A stretch of 64,000 bases of DNA from Gracilimonas sp040904925 (GTDB taxonomy: Bacteria > Bacteroidota > Rhodothermia > Balneolales > Balneolaceae), in contig JBBDSP010000012.1 in NCBI GenBank assembly GCA_040904925.1, positions 1-64,000 on the forward strand, in the 5' to 3' direction. A program made the position numbers and the translations under genes. The notes beneath the pieces were generated by a model that saw only the letters and a list, made by a program, of their open reading frames with translations, was not told where the DNA came from and ran no database searches. The number at the start of each line of letters is the position of its first letter. The stretch's first letter is position 1. Below are positions 9,653 to 18,931 of this stretch, one piece after another.

Positions 9653-12499
9653 TTGATTCAACGAGATCTACTTACCCGTCAGTTATACGCTCAGGATGCC
9701 TCCATGTATGAGGAAGTGCCCGAGGGAGTTTCGTTTCCAAAATCCATAGAGGATATTCGGGCTTTGGTCAGAGAAGCCAGCGAGCACAAGTTCTCTATAA
9801 CCGCACGCAGTGCAGGTACGAGTCTTGCCGGACAAACAACGGGCGGAGGGGTGATCATGGATGTTTCCCGTTATATGGATCAGATTTTGAATCTGGATTC
9901 TGAAGCTGAATTTGCTCACGTTCAGCCCGGCGTGATAAGAGATACGTTGAATCGGGAAGCGGCAAAACACCAATTACTTTTTGGACCGGACACGGCTACC
10001 ACTAACCGTTGTATGATCGGCGGAATGATCGGGAATAATTCTTCGGGTTCGTTCTCTATAAAGTATCAAACCACCCGCGAGCACACACTGGAAATTGAAG
10101 CAGTGCTTAGTGATGGTTCGGTCGCGATCTTCAAACCGCTAACCGCAGAAGAACTGGAAAGCAAAAGAAAGCAGGATGATCTGGAAGGTCATATCTATCG
10201 CTCTATGCTGAAATTGCTGGAACGTAATCGAGAGTTGATCGAGAGGAGCTATCCGCATAAAGATATCATCCGCAGAAATACCGGATATGCCTTGGATAAA
10301 ATACTGGAGATGCAGCCCTTCAACCCGGAGGGACGAAAATTCAATATATGTGAACTACTCTGCGGGAGTGAAGGGACGCTTGCAATGACGGCGTCCGCAA
10401 AATTGAATTTAGTTCCTAAAGACAAGCATCAGTTGGTGGTAGTTCCGCAGTTTGAGTCGCTTGAGGAAACGATGAAAGCGGCTGTTGAGATCGTGGGATT
10501 TGAGCCGGCGGCAGTGGAATTGGTGGATCATATCATTATGGATGCCACCAAGGGAAATATCGAGCAAAATAAGAATCGATTCTTTCTGGAAGGTGAGCCG
10601 CGATATATTCTGATCACTCAGTTTGAGGGAAATGATCCGGATGAACTTCGTGAAAAAGCAGAAGAACTTTCATCAGCATTAAAAGGTAAATCGCTGGGAT
10701 ACGCATACCCTGTTATTTCCGAACCTGACAAAATGAAACGGGTTTGGGAACTTCGTAAAGCCGGTCTGGGTCTGTTAATGGGATTAGGGAAAGATGGCCG
10801 TTCTCCATCCTTTTGCGAGGATACCGCCGTTCGGGTTCAGGATCTACCTGAGTATGTGAAAGAGTTTCGGGCTATCCTGGAAAAGCATAATACCGACTGT
10901 GTGTTTTACGCGCACGCCTCCGTGGGAGAATTACATCTGCGACCTCAGATCGATATAAATACAGAATCAGGTTTGGCAACTATGAAAACCATGGCCGAAG
11001 AAATTGCCGAGCTGGTGAAAAAATACAATGGTTCTCTTTCCGGTGAACATGGTGACGGTCGGGTTCGCGCACCTTACATTCGCAAAATTTTAGGGGACGA
11101 AATGCTCCCTGTCCTACAACAGGTAAAAGAGATCTGGGATCCCGAATATATCTTTAATCCCGGTAAGATCGTGAAGCCAAAGCCTATTGACCAGGATCTG
11201 AGATTTTCGCCGGACTATAAAAAGCCGGAACCCGATACCGTGTTTTCATGGAAAAAAGAAGGCGATTTCGGTAGTGCCATGGAATTATGTAATGGGGCGG
11301 GAGTATGCCGGAAACTGGCGGAAAGCGGCGGAACGATGTGTCCGTCTTACATGGCGACTAAAGATGAAAAGGATTCTACTCGTGGACGCGCAAATGTATT
11401 CCGGCAGGTTTTTGCGGGAGAAGATCCACAAGGTTATAAATCTGAAGAACTCAGAGAAGCACTTGATCTTTGCCTGAGTTGCAAGGCCTGCAAAAGTGAA
11501 TGCCCGGCCAATGTGGATATGGCTAAGATGAAGGCTGAATTCATGAATGGCTGGCATCAGGAGAAAGGTTCAAAGCTGAAGGAACGCTTTTTTTCAGATG
11601 CCGGAAAGTTATTTCCTTTGGCATCACTCACCCCTGCGATTGCTAATAAAGTGGCTGGATCAAAAACCGGAAAATGGGTTTTCGGTAAATTATTTGGGAT
11701 AGATGAACGGCGGGATCTTCCGAAGTTTGCTCCGAGGACGTTTCGTTCTTTGTTCAAAAAGCATCAACAAAATGGAGTCTTGAAATCAGACCAGAAAGTG
11801 GTTCTGTTTGTGGATCTGTTCACCAATTATAACGACCCACAGATCGGGATGGATGCAGTAACAGTGTTGGAAAAGATGGGGTTTGAAGTCATTGTTTCAA
11901 AAGCGATGGAAACAGGTCGTCCGCAACTTTCCAAAGGCTTTTTAAAGGAAGCGAAGTTTATCACCAAAAGAGTACTGGCTGAATTTGAGGAATATGTAGA
12001 AGCCGGAATCCCGGTGGTGGGACTGGAGCCGTCTGAGATCCTCACGCTGCGTGATGAATTTCTTGAACTTTGCGATTCCGAACAACTGCCATTGGCCAAT
12101 AAACTGGCTCGTTCCTCTTTCACTTTCGAGGAATTTGTTGCGAATCACACAGACCGAATTCCTGAATCGGTTTCTCCCCAAAAAATAATGCTGCATGGGC
12201 ATTGTCATGCTAAAGCCTTAGTTGGCAATGAACCAACGGTTGCAGCATTGGAATCAGCCGGCTATGAAGTGGAAGTTTTGAAAACAGGCTGTTGCGGAAT
12301 GGCAGGAAGTTTTGGTTATGAAAAAGATCATTATGAGGTTTCACAGGATATTGGGGAATTGGTTCTTTTTCCAAAATTGAGGCAAAATCAGGAAGATGAA
12401 GTTTGTGCCCCTGGCTTCTCATGTCGGCATCAGATTAAGGATGGGGTTGATAGAAAGGCATTGCATCCGGCATCATTGATCGCACGCGCAATTTTATAA
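9653..12499 (+). CDS. FAD-linked oxidase/Fe-S fusion, probable D-2-hydroxyglutarate (D-2-hydroxyacid) dehydrogenase
   Basis: A 948-residue YdiJ-like flavo-iron-sulfur protein. Order: FAD-binding PCMH domain (about 20-260, with ARSAGTSLAGQTTGGGVIMD), FAD-oxidase C-terminal domain (about 270-530, ending GEHGDGRVRAPY and FNPGKIVKP), a 4Fe-4S ferredoxin segment with CLSCKACKSECP and an earlier CNGAGVCRK...MCPSYMAT cluster, then the CCG (heterodisulfide-reductase-like) domain with HGHCHAKAL and GCCGMAGSFGYE. E. coli YdiJ oxidises D-2-hydroxyglutarate; other relatives use D-lactate. The start is TTG 9653, supported by an AGGAG at 9643-9647 five nt upstream. Its placement just after lhgO argues for the 2-hydroxyglutarate role, though D-lactate remains possible. 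Confidence 0.9.
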   Translation: MIQRDLLTRQLYAQDASMYEEVPEGVSFPKSIEDIRALVREASEHKFSITARSAGTSLAGQTTGGGVIMDVSRYMDQILNLDSEAEFAHVQPGVIRDTLNREAAKHQLLFGPDTATTNRCMIGGMIGNNSSGSFSIKYQTTREHTLEIEAVLSDGSVAIFKPLTAEELESKRKQDDLEGHIYRSMLKLLERNRELIERSYPHKDIIRRNTGYALDKILEMQPFNPEGRKFNICELLCGSEGTLAMTASAKLNLVPKDKHQLVVVPQFESLEETMKAAVEIVGFEPAAVELVDHIIMDATKGNIEQNKNRFFLEGEPRYILITQFEGNDPDELREKAEELSSALKGKSLGYAYPVISEPDKMKRVWELRKAGLGLLMGLGKDGRSPSFCEDTAVRVQDLPEYVKEFRAILEKHNTDCVFYAHASVGELHLRPQIDINTESGLATMKTMAEEIAELVKKYNGSLSGEHGDGRVRAPYIRKILGDEMLPVLQQVKEIWDPEYIFNPGKIVKPKPIDQDLRFSPDYKKPEPDTVFSWKKEGDFGSAMELCNGAGVCRKLAESGGTMCPSYMATKDEKDSTRGRANVFRQVFAGEDPQGYKSEELREALDLCLSCKACKSECPANVDMAKMKAEFMNGWHQEKGSKLKERFFSDAGKLFPLASLTPAIANKVAGSKTGKWVFGKLFGIDERRDLPKFAPRTFRSLFKKHQQNGVLKSDQKVVLFVDLFTNYNDPQIGMDAVTVLEKMGFEVIVSKAMETGRPQLSKGFLKEAKFITKRVLAEFEEYVEAGIPVVGLEPSEILTLRDEFLELCDSEQLPLANKLARSSFTFEEFVANHTDRIPESVSPQKIMLHGHCHAKALVGNEPTVAALESAGYEVEVLKTGCCGMAGSFGYEKDHYEVSQDIGELVLFPKLRQNQEDEVCAPGFSCRHQIKDGVDRKALHPASLIARAIL

Positions 12500-12518
12500 C
12501 TATTATTTCGAAATTGTA

Positions 12519-12546
12519 GTAGGGACGCAAAATCTTGCGTCCCTAC
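12519..12546. terminator. Perfect 12-bp hairpin between convergent genes
   Basis: GTAGGGACGCAA / TTGCGTCCCTAC (12519-12530, 12535-12546) around a 4-nt loop, between the ends of the FAD/Fe-S dehydrogenase gene and recN. It may terminate both; the sequence also resembles dispersed intergenic hairpins, and no clear T-tract follows on the plus strand. Confidence 0.6.
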
Positions 12547-12566
12547 GGTATATTTCGAAAAAATGA

Positions 12567-14273
12567 TCAATTCTTGAAGGTATTCCTCTCGATCAATTCG
12601 CGGGCGCTGGTAAGGGTAGAATCGGTAATTTCGGAACCGCTCATCAGGCTGGCGATCTCGCGGATGTGCTCTTCATCGGAAAGGGGGATGATGCGTGTTA
12701 CCGTTCGTTCGCCTTCTTCGGCTTTGGCTACTTTATAATGCTTATGAGCCTGACTCGCAATTTGCGGCTGATGGGTGATCGCCACGATCTGGCAGTGTTC
12801 GGATAACTTCCGCATGGAAGCCCCCACTTTTTCGGAGATTTCCCCGCTGATTCCCGTATCAATTTCATCGAAGATCATCACCGGTAGACTTTGTTCTTTG
12901 GCCAAAATAGATTTCAGTGCAAGCATCACGCGGCTGATCTCCCCGCCGGAGGCAATTTTAGCCAGTGGCTTGGGTTCTTCTCCTTTGTTGGTGGAAATAT
13001 ACATGCGTACATCATCGCAGCCGGTTTCGGTGCAGTCAATGGTTTTGCCTTCAACTTCGATCCAGCCGTTATCGGAAAGCAGCCAGTCTACGCGGACATC
13101 TAATTTTGAATGCGGAATACCGACTTTTGCCAATTCCTGCTGAATCTGCACAGCCAGTTTTTCCCCGATTTTCTCCCGGGTTTTGTGAAGGGAAATGGCG
13201 TGTTCTTTGAGAACTTCAGCTTGTGTGGATATGGCCTCATTCAGTTTCTCAATTTCAAGATCAAAATTATCGGCAATGGAAAGCTCTCGTTTAATTTCAT
13301 TCAGGTAACCGATGAGTTCCGGAAGATCCCGCTGATATTTCTTTTGAAGCCGGTTCAGTTCCGACTGTCGCTGCCGTAATTCCTCTAATCGTTTTGGGTT
13401 GAATTCGATGCTGTTTCGATATCGTTCAGCAAAAGCAATGGCTTCATTTATGCTCACCCGCGCAGCATTTATTTCTTTCAGATAATTTTCAAACTCGGGC
13501 TCGATGCGGGAGAGATCTTCGAGATTTAACTTCAGGAAGTTTAAAAGCTGAATGATATTTCCATCATCAGATTCTTCCATCTCAGAAATGGCACCTGCTT
13601 TTTGATCGAGTACTTCAGCGTTATCCAGCAGATTCATTTCTGATTTCAGCTGTTCGAGGTCGATTTCATCGAGCCGGGCTTCCTGTAGTTCCTGTACCTG
13701 AAATCGATACAACTCGGTTTTTTCCTGAAGCTCGTGCTCTCTTTTCTTTAAGGCTCGAAGTTCTTTCTGCAACTCTGTCATTTTTCTATACTCAGCCTTA
13801 TATCCTTTCAGGATCGGCTCCACTTCCCCAAATCCGTCGATCACCCCAAGGTGATTTTCTTCTTTCAACAATAGTTGATGATCGTGCTGTCCGTGCAGGT
13901 CAACCAGTAGATCTCCGGCAGCTTTTAACACACTGATGTTTACCGGTGTGTCATTAATAAATGCACGACTCCCGGTGTTTCGAATTTCTCGCCGAAGAAT
14001 TAGGTATTCACTGAATTCAACTTCATTTTCTTCCAACAGCACTCGTAATTCTTCATCTTCGCCTACGCGAATGGTGGCTTCTGAAATAGCTTTATCAGTT
14101 CCCTGGCGAATGACTTCCGTATCAGCCCGTTCTCCCAGTATCATATTCAGTGCCCCAATAATAATAGACTTACCCGCACCCGTCTGCCCGGTCAGAATAT
14201 TCAATCCCTCATCAAACTCAACCTCCAATTCATCGATGAGGGCAAAATCTTTTATGTACAAACTTTTAATCAT
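12567..14273 (-). CDS. recN: DNA repair protein RecN
   Basis: SMC-like ATPase of 568 residues used in double-strand-break repair. The N-terminal half-ATPase has Walker A GQTGAGKS (29-36), and the C-terminal half has the ABC signature region IASGGEISRVMLALK and Walker B PVMIFDEIDTGISG, followed by the ITHQPQIASQA block. Between them is a long charged coiled coil (about 160-370), shorter than in SMC, as expected for RecN. It is transcribed convergently with the dehydrogenase gene and followed upstream by the four-helix-bundle gene in the same direction, 58 nt away. Confidence 0.97.
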   Translation of the reverse strand: MIKSLYIKDFALIDELEVEFDEGLNILTGQTGAGKSIIIGALNMILGERADTEVIRQGTDKAISEATIRVGEDEELRVLLEENEVEFSEYLILRREIRNTGSRAFINDTPVNISVLKAAGDLLVDLHGQHDHQLLLKEENHLGVIDGFGEVEPILKGYKAEYRKMTELQKELRALKKREHELQEKTELYRFQVQELQEARLDEIDLEQLKSEMNLLDNAEVLDQKAGAISEMEESDDGNIIQLLNFLKLNLEDLSRIEPEFENYLKEINAARVSINEAIAFAERYRNSIEFNPKRLEELRQRQSELNRLQKKYQRDLPELIGYLNEIKRELSIADNFDLEIEKLNEAISTQAEVLKEHAISLHKTREKIGEKLAVQIQQELAKVGIPHSKLDVRVDWLLSDNGWIEVEGKTIDCTETGCDDVRMYISTNKGEEPKPLAKIASGGEISRVMLALKSILAKEQSLPVMIFDEIDTGISGEISEKVGASMRKLSEHCQIVAITHQPQIASQAHKHYKVAKAEEGERTVTRIIPLSDEEHIREIASLMSGSEITDSTLTSARELIERNTFKN

Positions 14274-14331
14274 GGAAATTGGGAATTATGGATTTTGGAT
14301 TATGAAAGGTTAGAATTTTAAATGTTAAATG

Positions 14332-14700
14332 CTAAGTGTTAAATGATCGTTGGTTAGTTTTTTGTGCAGTCTTAACAATAGCAGTTAAAATTTTAATCAA
14401 TTCAGTTACATCGCTTATATATGTTGAATAGTTTATTTCTACAATTTGGCTCTTATCTAACAACTTCAACCAATACCGGGTTTCTCGGGCTTCTTTGGAT
14501 GAGATTGTCATTTTATAAGCAAAATCTTTTTTAGTTGTGGCCGCTGTTGCCTCTTCAACATTAGCCCCGATACTGGTTGCTGATCGTAGCAATTGTTTAG
14601 AAAGAACATATTCTCTTCGTTTCACAAGTATTTTATAAAGTTCAACAATTGACAAGGCAAAATTAAAACTTTTATCCAAGATCACGTTTTCGGATTTCAT
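14332..14700 (-). CDS. Four helix bundle protein (23S rRNA-intervening-sequence/IVP family)
   Basis: A 122-residue all-helical protein of the family first seen as ORFs in 23S rRNA intervening sequences. The diagnostic central helix is LLRSATSIGANVEEATAAT (about 40-58), with KEARETRYWLKLL following. The structure forms homopentamers; no biochemical role is established. It is the first of three family members here (others at 15929 and 63589), belonging to the less common 'SF-ALSIVELYKILV' subtype rather than the 'F.DL.VWQKA' subtype. It sits in an intergenic setting with AT-rich repeats (TTAAATG units) on its downstream side, not inside rRNA. Confidence 0.9.
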   Translation of the reverse strand: MKSENVILDKSFNFALSIVELYKILVKRREYVLSKQLLRSATSIGANVEEATAATTKKDFAYKMTISSKEARETRYWLKLLDKSQIVEINYSTYISDVTELIKILTAIVKTAQKTNQRSFNT

Positions 14701-14814
14701 AGCGTACCCATTTAAAATTTAAAACTAAACATTAAGTAAGAGCGATGAAATCCGAATTCCTTACAAAAAATCTTCTAAAGTAAAACAAAGCTTAAATCTG
14801 CTTACCTTTATAGT

Positions 14815-15831
14815 ATGGAAAAGAAAGCCGGAAAAGACCGACAGACAACGATTTACGAACACACTGTTCCTGAAGGACAGAATAGTGATATCCGATTGGA
14901 TAAATATATTACCTCCTTTGTAGAAAATGCATCCCGTACCAAAGTTCAGGAAGCCATTAAGGATGGATATGTTGATGTGAATGGGAAAAAAGAAAAAGCT
15001 TCATACATCATGCAACCGGGAGATGAGATCTTCATCGAGCTTCCAAAACCTCCTCCGCCGGAAGCCAAGCCGGAAGAAATGGAACTCAATATTGTATTTG
15101 AAGATGATGACATCATCATCGTAAATAAAGAAGCTGATCTGGTGGTGCATCCTGCCTACGGAAACTGGACGGGGACACTTGTAAACGGACTCATGTATCA
15201 CGTGGACGAACTCGCCGGCGAAGATGAAGATGAGAATCTGCGCCCCGGTATCGTTCACCGCTTGGATAAGGATACCAGCGGATTATTGGTGGTGGCCAAA
15301 AATGAAGAGACGCTCGCCAAACTAAGCGGACTCTTTCAGGAAAAAGATGTAGAACGAACTTACTGGGCTATCGTCTGGGGAACTCCCGATGAGGAAGGAA
15401 CTATTGAAGGTGATATTGGTCGCTCCAAGAAAGATCGGAAACTGATGACGGTAAAGCCCGAAGGGCAGGGTAAACATGCTGTCACGCATTATAAAGTGCT
15501 CGAATATTTTGATTATCTGAGTTTGGTGGAAGTGAAGCTGGAAACCGGACGAACCCACCAAATCCGCGTTCATTTTGCTCATATGGGAAATCATGTATTT
15601 GGAGACCCAACCTATGGCGGAACTTCCGTTCGATACGGTCCCAATACCGGTTCCAGAAAATCTATGTTTCATAATCTCATTACCGGACTGGGCCGGCAAG
15701 CCCTTCATGCTAAAACCCTGGGATTTGAGCATCCTAAAACCGGAGAGATGGTTCGCTTTGATTCAGAATTGCCTGATGATTTTCAGCATGTGCTAACGAT
15801 GCTGCGAGAGAACTGTAAAGAAGAATATTGA
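14815..15831 (+). CDS. RluA-family 23S rRNA pseudouridine synthase (RluD-like)
   Basis: Converts specific uridines to pseudouridine in RNA. A 338-residue protein: N-terminal S4 RNA-binding domain (about 22-75, with RLDKYITSF and VNGKKEKASYIMQPGD), then the catalytic domain with HRLDKDTSGLLVVAK (148-162; Asp151 is the nucleophile) and the RTHQIRVHFAHMGN block. S4 plus length favour RluD-type action on 23S rRNA helix 69, but exact sites cannot be inferred. Start ATG 14815. An acidic linker DELAGEDEDENL precedes the catalytic motif. Confidence 0.95.
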   Translation: MEKKAGKDRQTTIYEHTVPEGQNSDIRLDKYITSFVENASRTKVQEAIKDGYVDVNGKKEKASYIMQPGDEIFIELPKPPPPEAKPEEMELNIVFEDDDIIIVNKEADLVVHPAYGNWTGTLVNGLMYHVDELAGEDEDENLRPGIVHRLDKDTSGLLVVAKNEETLAKLSGLFQEKDVERTYWAIVWGTPDEEGTIEGDIGRSKKDRKLMTVKPEGQGKHAVTHYKVLEYFDYLSLVEVKLETGRTHQIRVHFAHMGNHVFGDPTYGGTSVRYGPNTGSRKSMFHNLITGLGRQALHAKTLGFEHPKTGEMVRFDSELPDDFQHVLTMLRENCKEEY

Positions 15832-15887
15832 TAATTAAATCAAGGAATTTTGTAAGGAAGTGGTTTTTTATTGCTCTTACTGATAAA

Positions 15888-16298
15888 GAATTCAGGATTC
15901 AGAAATCAGAATATAATGGAGTAGAACGATGAGAAAACCGGCTAAGACTTTCCGTGATCTGATTGTGTGGCAAAAGGCGCATCAATTTGTGTTGAATACA
16001 TATAGATATACCAATAATTTCCCTAAGCATGAACTATATGGGTTAAGCTCTCAATTTAGAAGAGCAGCAGTATCCATTCCTGCAAATATTGTGGAGGGGT
16101 TTAAAAAACGTGGCCCCAGAGATACCATGCGATTTTTGAATATTTCACATGGATCATTAGAAGAGTGCAGATACTATATCATACTCGCAAAAGATTTGAA
16201 CTATGGTAATTCTGATCATCTAAATGATTTACTGGAAGAAGTAAGTCGCTTGCTCGATGGCTACTACAAAGCCATTCAGAATTCTAAATCCTGAGTTC
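15888..16298. repeat. Imperfect 17-bp inverted repeats bracketing a four-helix-bundle gene
   Basis: The left arm at 15888-15904 (GAATTCAGGATTCAGAA) matches the reverse complement of the right arm at 16282-16298 (TTCTAAATCCTGAGTTC) at 15 of 17 positions. The right arm overlaps the stop codon of the enclosed gene. The arrangement defines a compact 411-bp unit, suggestive of a gene carried as a discrete cassette. Confidence 0.6.
15929..16294 (+). CDS. Four helix bundle protein (23S-IVP family)
   Basis: A 121-residue member of the common subtype: N-terminal FRDLIVWQKAHQFVLNTY, central helix LSSQFRRAAVSIPANIVEGF (about 39-58) and SLEECRYYIILAKDL. Function is unknown in the whole family. It is bracketed by an imperfect inverted repeat (15888-15904/16282-16298) and lies between a pseudouridine synthase gene and a CorC-like gene with no operon partner. 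Confidence 0.92.
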   Translation: MRKPAKTFRDLIVWQKAHQFVLNTYRYTNNFPKHELYGLSSQFRRAAVSIPANIVEGFKKRGPRDTMRFLNISHGSLEECRYYIILAKDLNYGNSDHLNDLLEEVSRLLDGYYKAIQNSKS

Positions 16299-16368
16299 TG
16301 AATACTATAAAAATTACAATTTCACTTATACACCGAAAATTGTCTGCTAATTCTATTACATTTAATAC

Positions 16369-17463
16369 ATGACATTACTGATATTTTATTTAGCATTGGC
16401 CATTGGAGTTTCATTTTTATGCTCCATTCTTGAAGCGGTCCTTCTCTCCATTTCTCCTTCTTTTATTGCTGTAACAGAGAAAAAGAATCCCCATACGGGG
16501 CAGGTTCTTAAAGAATTGAAGAAGGATATCGACCGGCCGCTTTCTGCTATTTTGACCCTTAACACGATTGCTCACACGGTAGGGGCTGCAGGAGTAGGGG
16601 CCCAGGCTCAGGTCGTTTTTGGAAATGCGTATGTCAGTATTACTTCAGCACTTCTGACTTTAGCTATCTTGGTATTTTCAGAGATCATCCCAAAAACGTT
16701 GGGGGCTACCTATTGGAAAGGGTTATCTGGGTTTGCAGCACGTACTACAAAGCTGTTAATTTATATTACCTATCCATTTGTACTGTTATCGCAATGGATC
16801 ACCAAATGGCTTTCAAGTGAGGATAGTCAGCCTACGGTAAGCCGGGAAGAATTCAGTGCTATGGCCGAACTTGGTTTTGAGGAGGGGGTTTTCGAGGAAG
16901 GTGAGTCGAACATTTTTAAAAACCTGATCCGCTTTCGGTCACTTCGAGTTAAGGATATTATGACCCCCCGGATCGTGGTTGTTAAATTTCAGCAAGATCA
17001 AAGCATTGAAGAGATCCTTGAGCATAAAGATGAGCTGCGGGTTTCACGGATGCCGGTCTATGGGGAAAATGAAGAGGATATTACTGGCTACATCCTAAAA
17101 AATGACCTTTATTACAATCTATCCAAAGGCGAAGGGGATAAACTTCTAAAAGACATTAAGCGTGAAGTATTGATATTGCCTGAGACTATTTCCCTTAAAA
17201 CCCTCTTTGAACGTTTGCTTGAGAAGCAGGATCATATCGCCGTGGTTGTGGATGAATACGGTGGTTTTTCCGGAGTGGTAACGATGGAAGATGTAGTTGA
17301 AACCCTGCTTGGGATGGAGATCGTAGATGAAATTGATGCCATCGAAGACATGCAGAAGCTGGCCCGACAAAAGTGGAGAGAACGCGCTAAGCGACTGGGA
17401 ATCGTAATTCCGGATAAGCTGAAAGAAACAGCTGCTCCTAAGGAGCCTGAGCAATCAAAATAA
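16369..17463 (+). CDS. HlyC/CorC-family membrane protein (CNNM + CBS pair)
   Basis: A 364-residue inner-membrane protein. The N-terminal CNNM/DUF21 domain (about 1-145) has hydrophobic segments at 1-28, 58-80, 85-108 and 122-142 and includes FSEIIPKTLGA. A CBS-pair domain follows (about 190-315; VKDIMTPRIVVVKF, VVVDEYGGFSGVVTMEDVVE). Relatives are implicated in magnesium or cobalt efflux/resistance; the usual C-terminal CorC_HlyC transporter-associated domain appears absent, the protein ending soon after the CBS pair. It ends 9 bases inside the convergent lysC gene. Confidence 0.9.
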   Translation: MTLLIFYLALAIGVSFLCSILEAVLLSISPSFIAVTEKKNPHTGQVLKELKKDIDRPLSAILTLNTIAHTVGAAGVGAQAQVVFGNAYVSITSALLTLAILVFSEIIPKTLGATYWKGLSGFAARTTKLLIYITYPFVLLSQWITKWLSSEDSQPTVSREEFSAMAELGFEEGVFEEGESNIFKNLIRFRSLRVKDIMTPRIVVVKFQQDQSIEEILEHKDELRVSRMPVYGENEEDITGYILKNDLYYNLSKGEGDKLLKDIKREVLILPETISLKTLFERLLEKQDHIAVVVDEYGGFSGVVTMEDVVETLLGMEIVDEIDAIEDMQKLARQKWRERAKRLGIVIPDKLKETAAPKEPEQSK

Positions 17464-18816
17464 TTGGTTGTGAACGTTACGGGCGGTTTCAATCAGCACG
17501 TCGTCATTCATCACCACATTCAGTATTCTCTTTTCTTTTGTGAATGAGATCATATCTACCTGAGTCTTGCCAAGAGATTTGAAGATCAGATCGGTGAGTT
17601 TGTCTGCGGAGGTCAAGGAACAGCCGATCAGGGTTAATAAGCCTTTTTCCTTTTCCATGGTAACCGTTCCAATTTCGATGAACTCCTTAGATAATTCATC
17701 CAGGATCTCAGTATCTGAAAGGGCTATGGTGACTGAGGCTTCGGTGGTATTTACGGCATCAACGGCTAAGCGGTGCTTATCGAGAACCGTAAAGACTTTA
17801 GTTAGGAAGGAATAGCCCATCACCGTTTCGTATGCGCTGATGGTGACCGTCGTTATATTTTGTTTGAAGGAAAGGGCGAGAACATCAAGCTTGTGTTTTG
17901 ATTCCCGAACGATCCTGGTTCCTTGATCTTCCGGCTTGAACATATTTTTTACGTAGACCGGGATGTTTCTTTCCTGAGCCGGTTTCAACGTAGAGGGGTG
18001 AAGAACCTTGGCTCCGAAATAGGCCATTTCCGTAGCGTCAAAATAACTCATTTCAGCAAGAGGTTTGGCTTCCGGGATGAACCGGGGATCGCCGGTATAG
18101 ACACCGCTTACATCGGTCCATATTTCTATGGTTTGAGCACCGATGGCTCCGCCAATTAAACTGGCCGAATAATCTGATCCTTCAAATCCTAAGGTAGTAA
18201 TGGTCTTGTCTTTTGATTCTCCGTAGAAACCACCAATGATTGGAGTAAAACCGTTTTCAAGTACTGTTTCCAGTGATCCGCAATGTTGGTTGATCAGCAA
18301 TCGGTTTGGATTCGCCTTGCCATATTCAGAATCCGTTTTGATCAGTTTACGGGCTTCGATATGTTGAGTCATCATGTCCAGAGCCAGTCCGCACTGTGCT
18401 AGTAAATAAGAAGAAATCTGCTCGCCCATAGCCGAAATGGCATCCCTCATTTGGGGTGAAAGAGTTCCCTGTCGCTCAGTGTAGGTGAGGAGCTTATTCA
18501 GCTTACCGATCTTGGCCTCGGTATTTTTGGCGCAGCTGTCTTTGATGAGCTTATTTTTGGCGTGAGGATTTTCCTCCAGAAAATCGGAAACGATCTTATT
18601 ATGGCGTTCTTTGATAGATCTGGAGATCTCCAGCGCTTCATCCAGTTTCCCCTTTGCTGCCAGATTTCCGGCTTCTACAAGCTGACGGGTAGTCCGCGCC
18701 GTAGCTGATACCACAACTACCGGGTATTCGTAGTTGCTGATGATCTCCAAAACCTGTTTCCATGTTTTATGATCGGCCATGGAGGTGCCGCCAAACTTAA
18801 GTACGTTGATCTGCAT
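17455..18816 (-). CDS. lysC: Aspartate kinase
   Basis: Phosphorylates L-aspartate, the first step to lysine, threonine and methionine. The kinase signature INVLKFGGTSMAD opens the protein when started at ATG 18816; a further upstream ATG (18876) would add 20 non-conserved residues, so 18816 is preferred. Other motifs: TTLGFEGSDYSASLIGGAIG and EIWTDVSGVYTGDPR in the amino-acid kinase domain, then two C-terminal ACT domains (about 300-453), the likely site of feedback inhibition. lysA of the same pathway lies on the same strand about 2.7 kb upstream, separated by an oppositely oriented flavoprotein gene and repeats. It overlaps the CorC-like gene tail-to-tail. Confidence 0.96.
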   Translation of the reverse strand: MQINVLKFGGTSMADHKTWKQVLEIISNYEYPVVVVSATARTTRQLVEAGNLAAKGKLDEALEISRSIKERHNKIVSDFLEENPHAKNKLIKDSCAKNTEAKIGKLNKLLTYTERQGTLSPQMRDAISAMGEQISSYLLAQCGLALDMMTQHIEARKLIKTDSEYGKANPNRLLINQHCGSLETVLENGFTPIIGGFYGESKDKTITTLGFEGSDYSASLIGGAIGAQTIEIWTDVSGVYTGDPRFIPEAKPLAEMSYFDATEMAYFGAKVLHPSTLKPAQERNIPVYVKNMFKPEDQGTRIVRESKHKLDVLALSFKQNITTVTISAYETVMGYSFLTKVFTVLDKHRLAVDAVNTTEASVTIALSDTEILDELSKEFIEIGTVTMEKEKGLLTLIGCSLTSADKLTDLIFKSLGKTQVDMISFTKEKRILNVVMNDDVLIETARNVHNQLF

Positions 18817-18931
18817 AAATAGTCTTCTTGAAAATGAAGGTGGAAAATAAGGGGAATCTTGTCCTATTCCATGCAAAATCCTGAATTAAGTTCCGGGGTA
18901 TTTTGCCACGAAATCTCTAAAACACAAAATT

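Noticed and set aside
12567..14273. Several plus-strand frames opposite recN
   Set aside because: They overlap the long RecN frame with its Walker motifs and show no recognisable domains.
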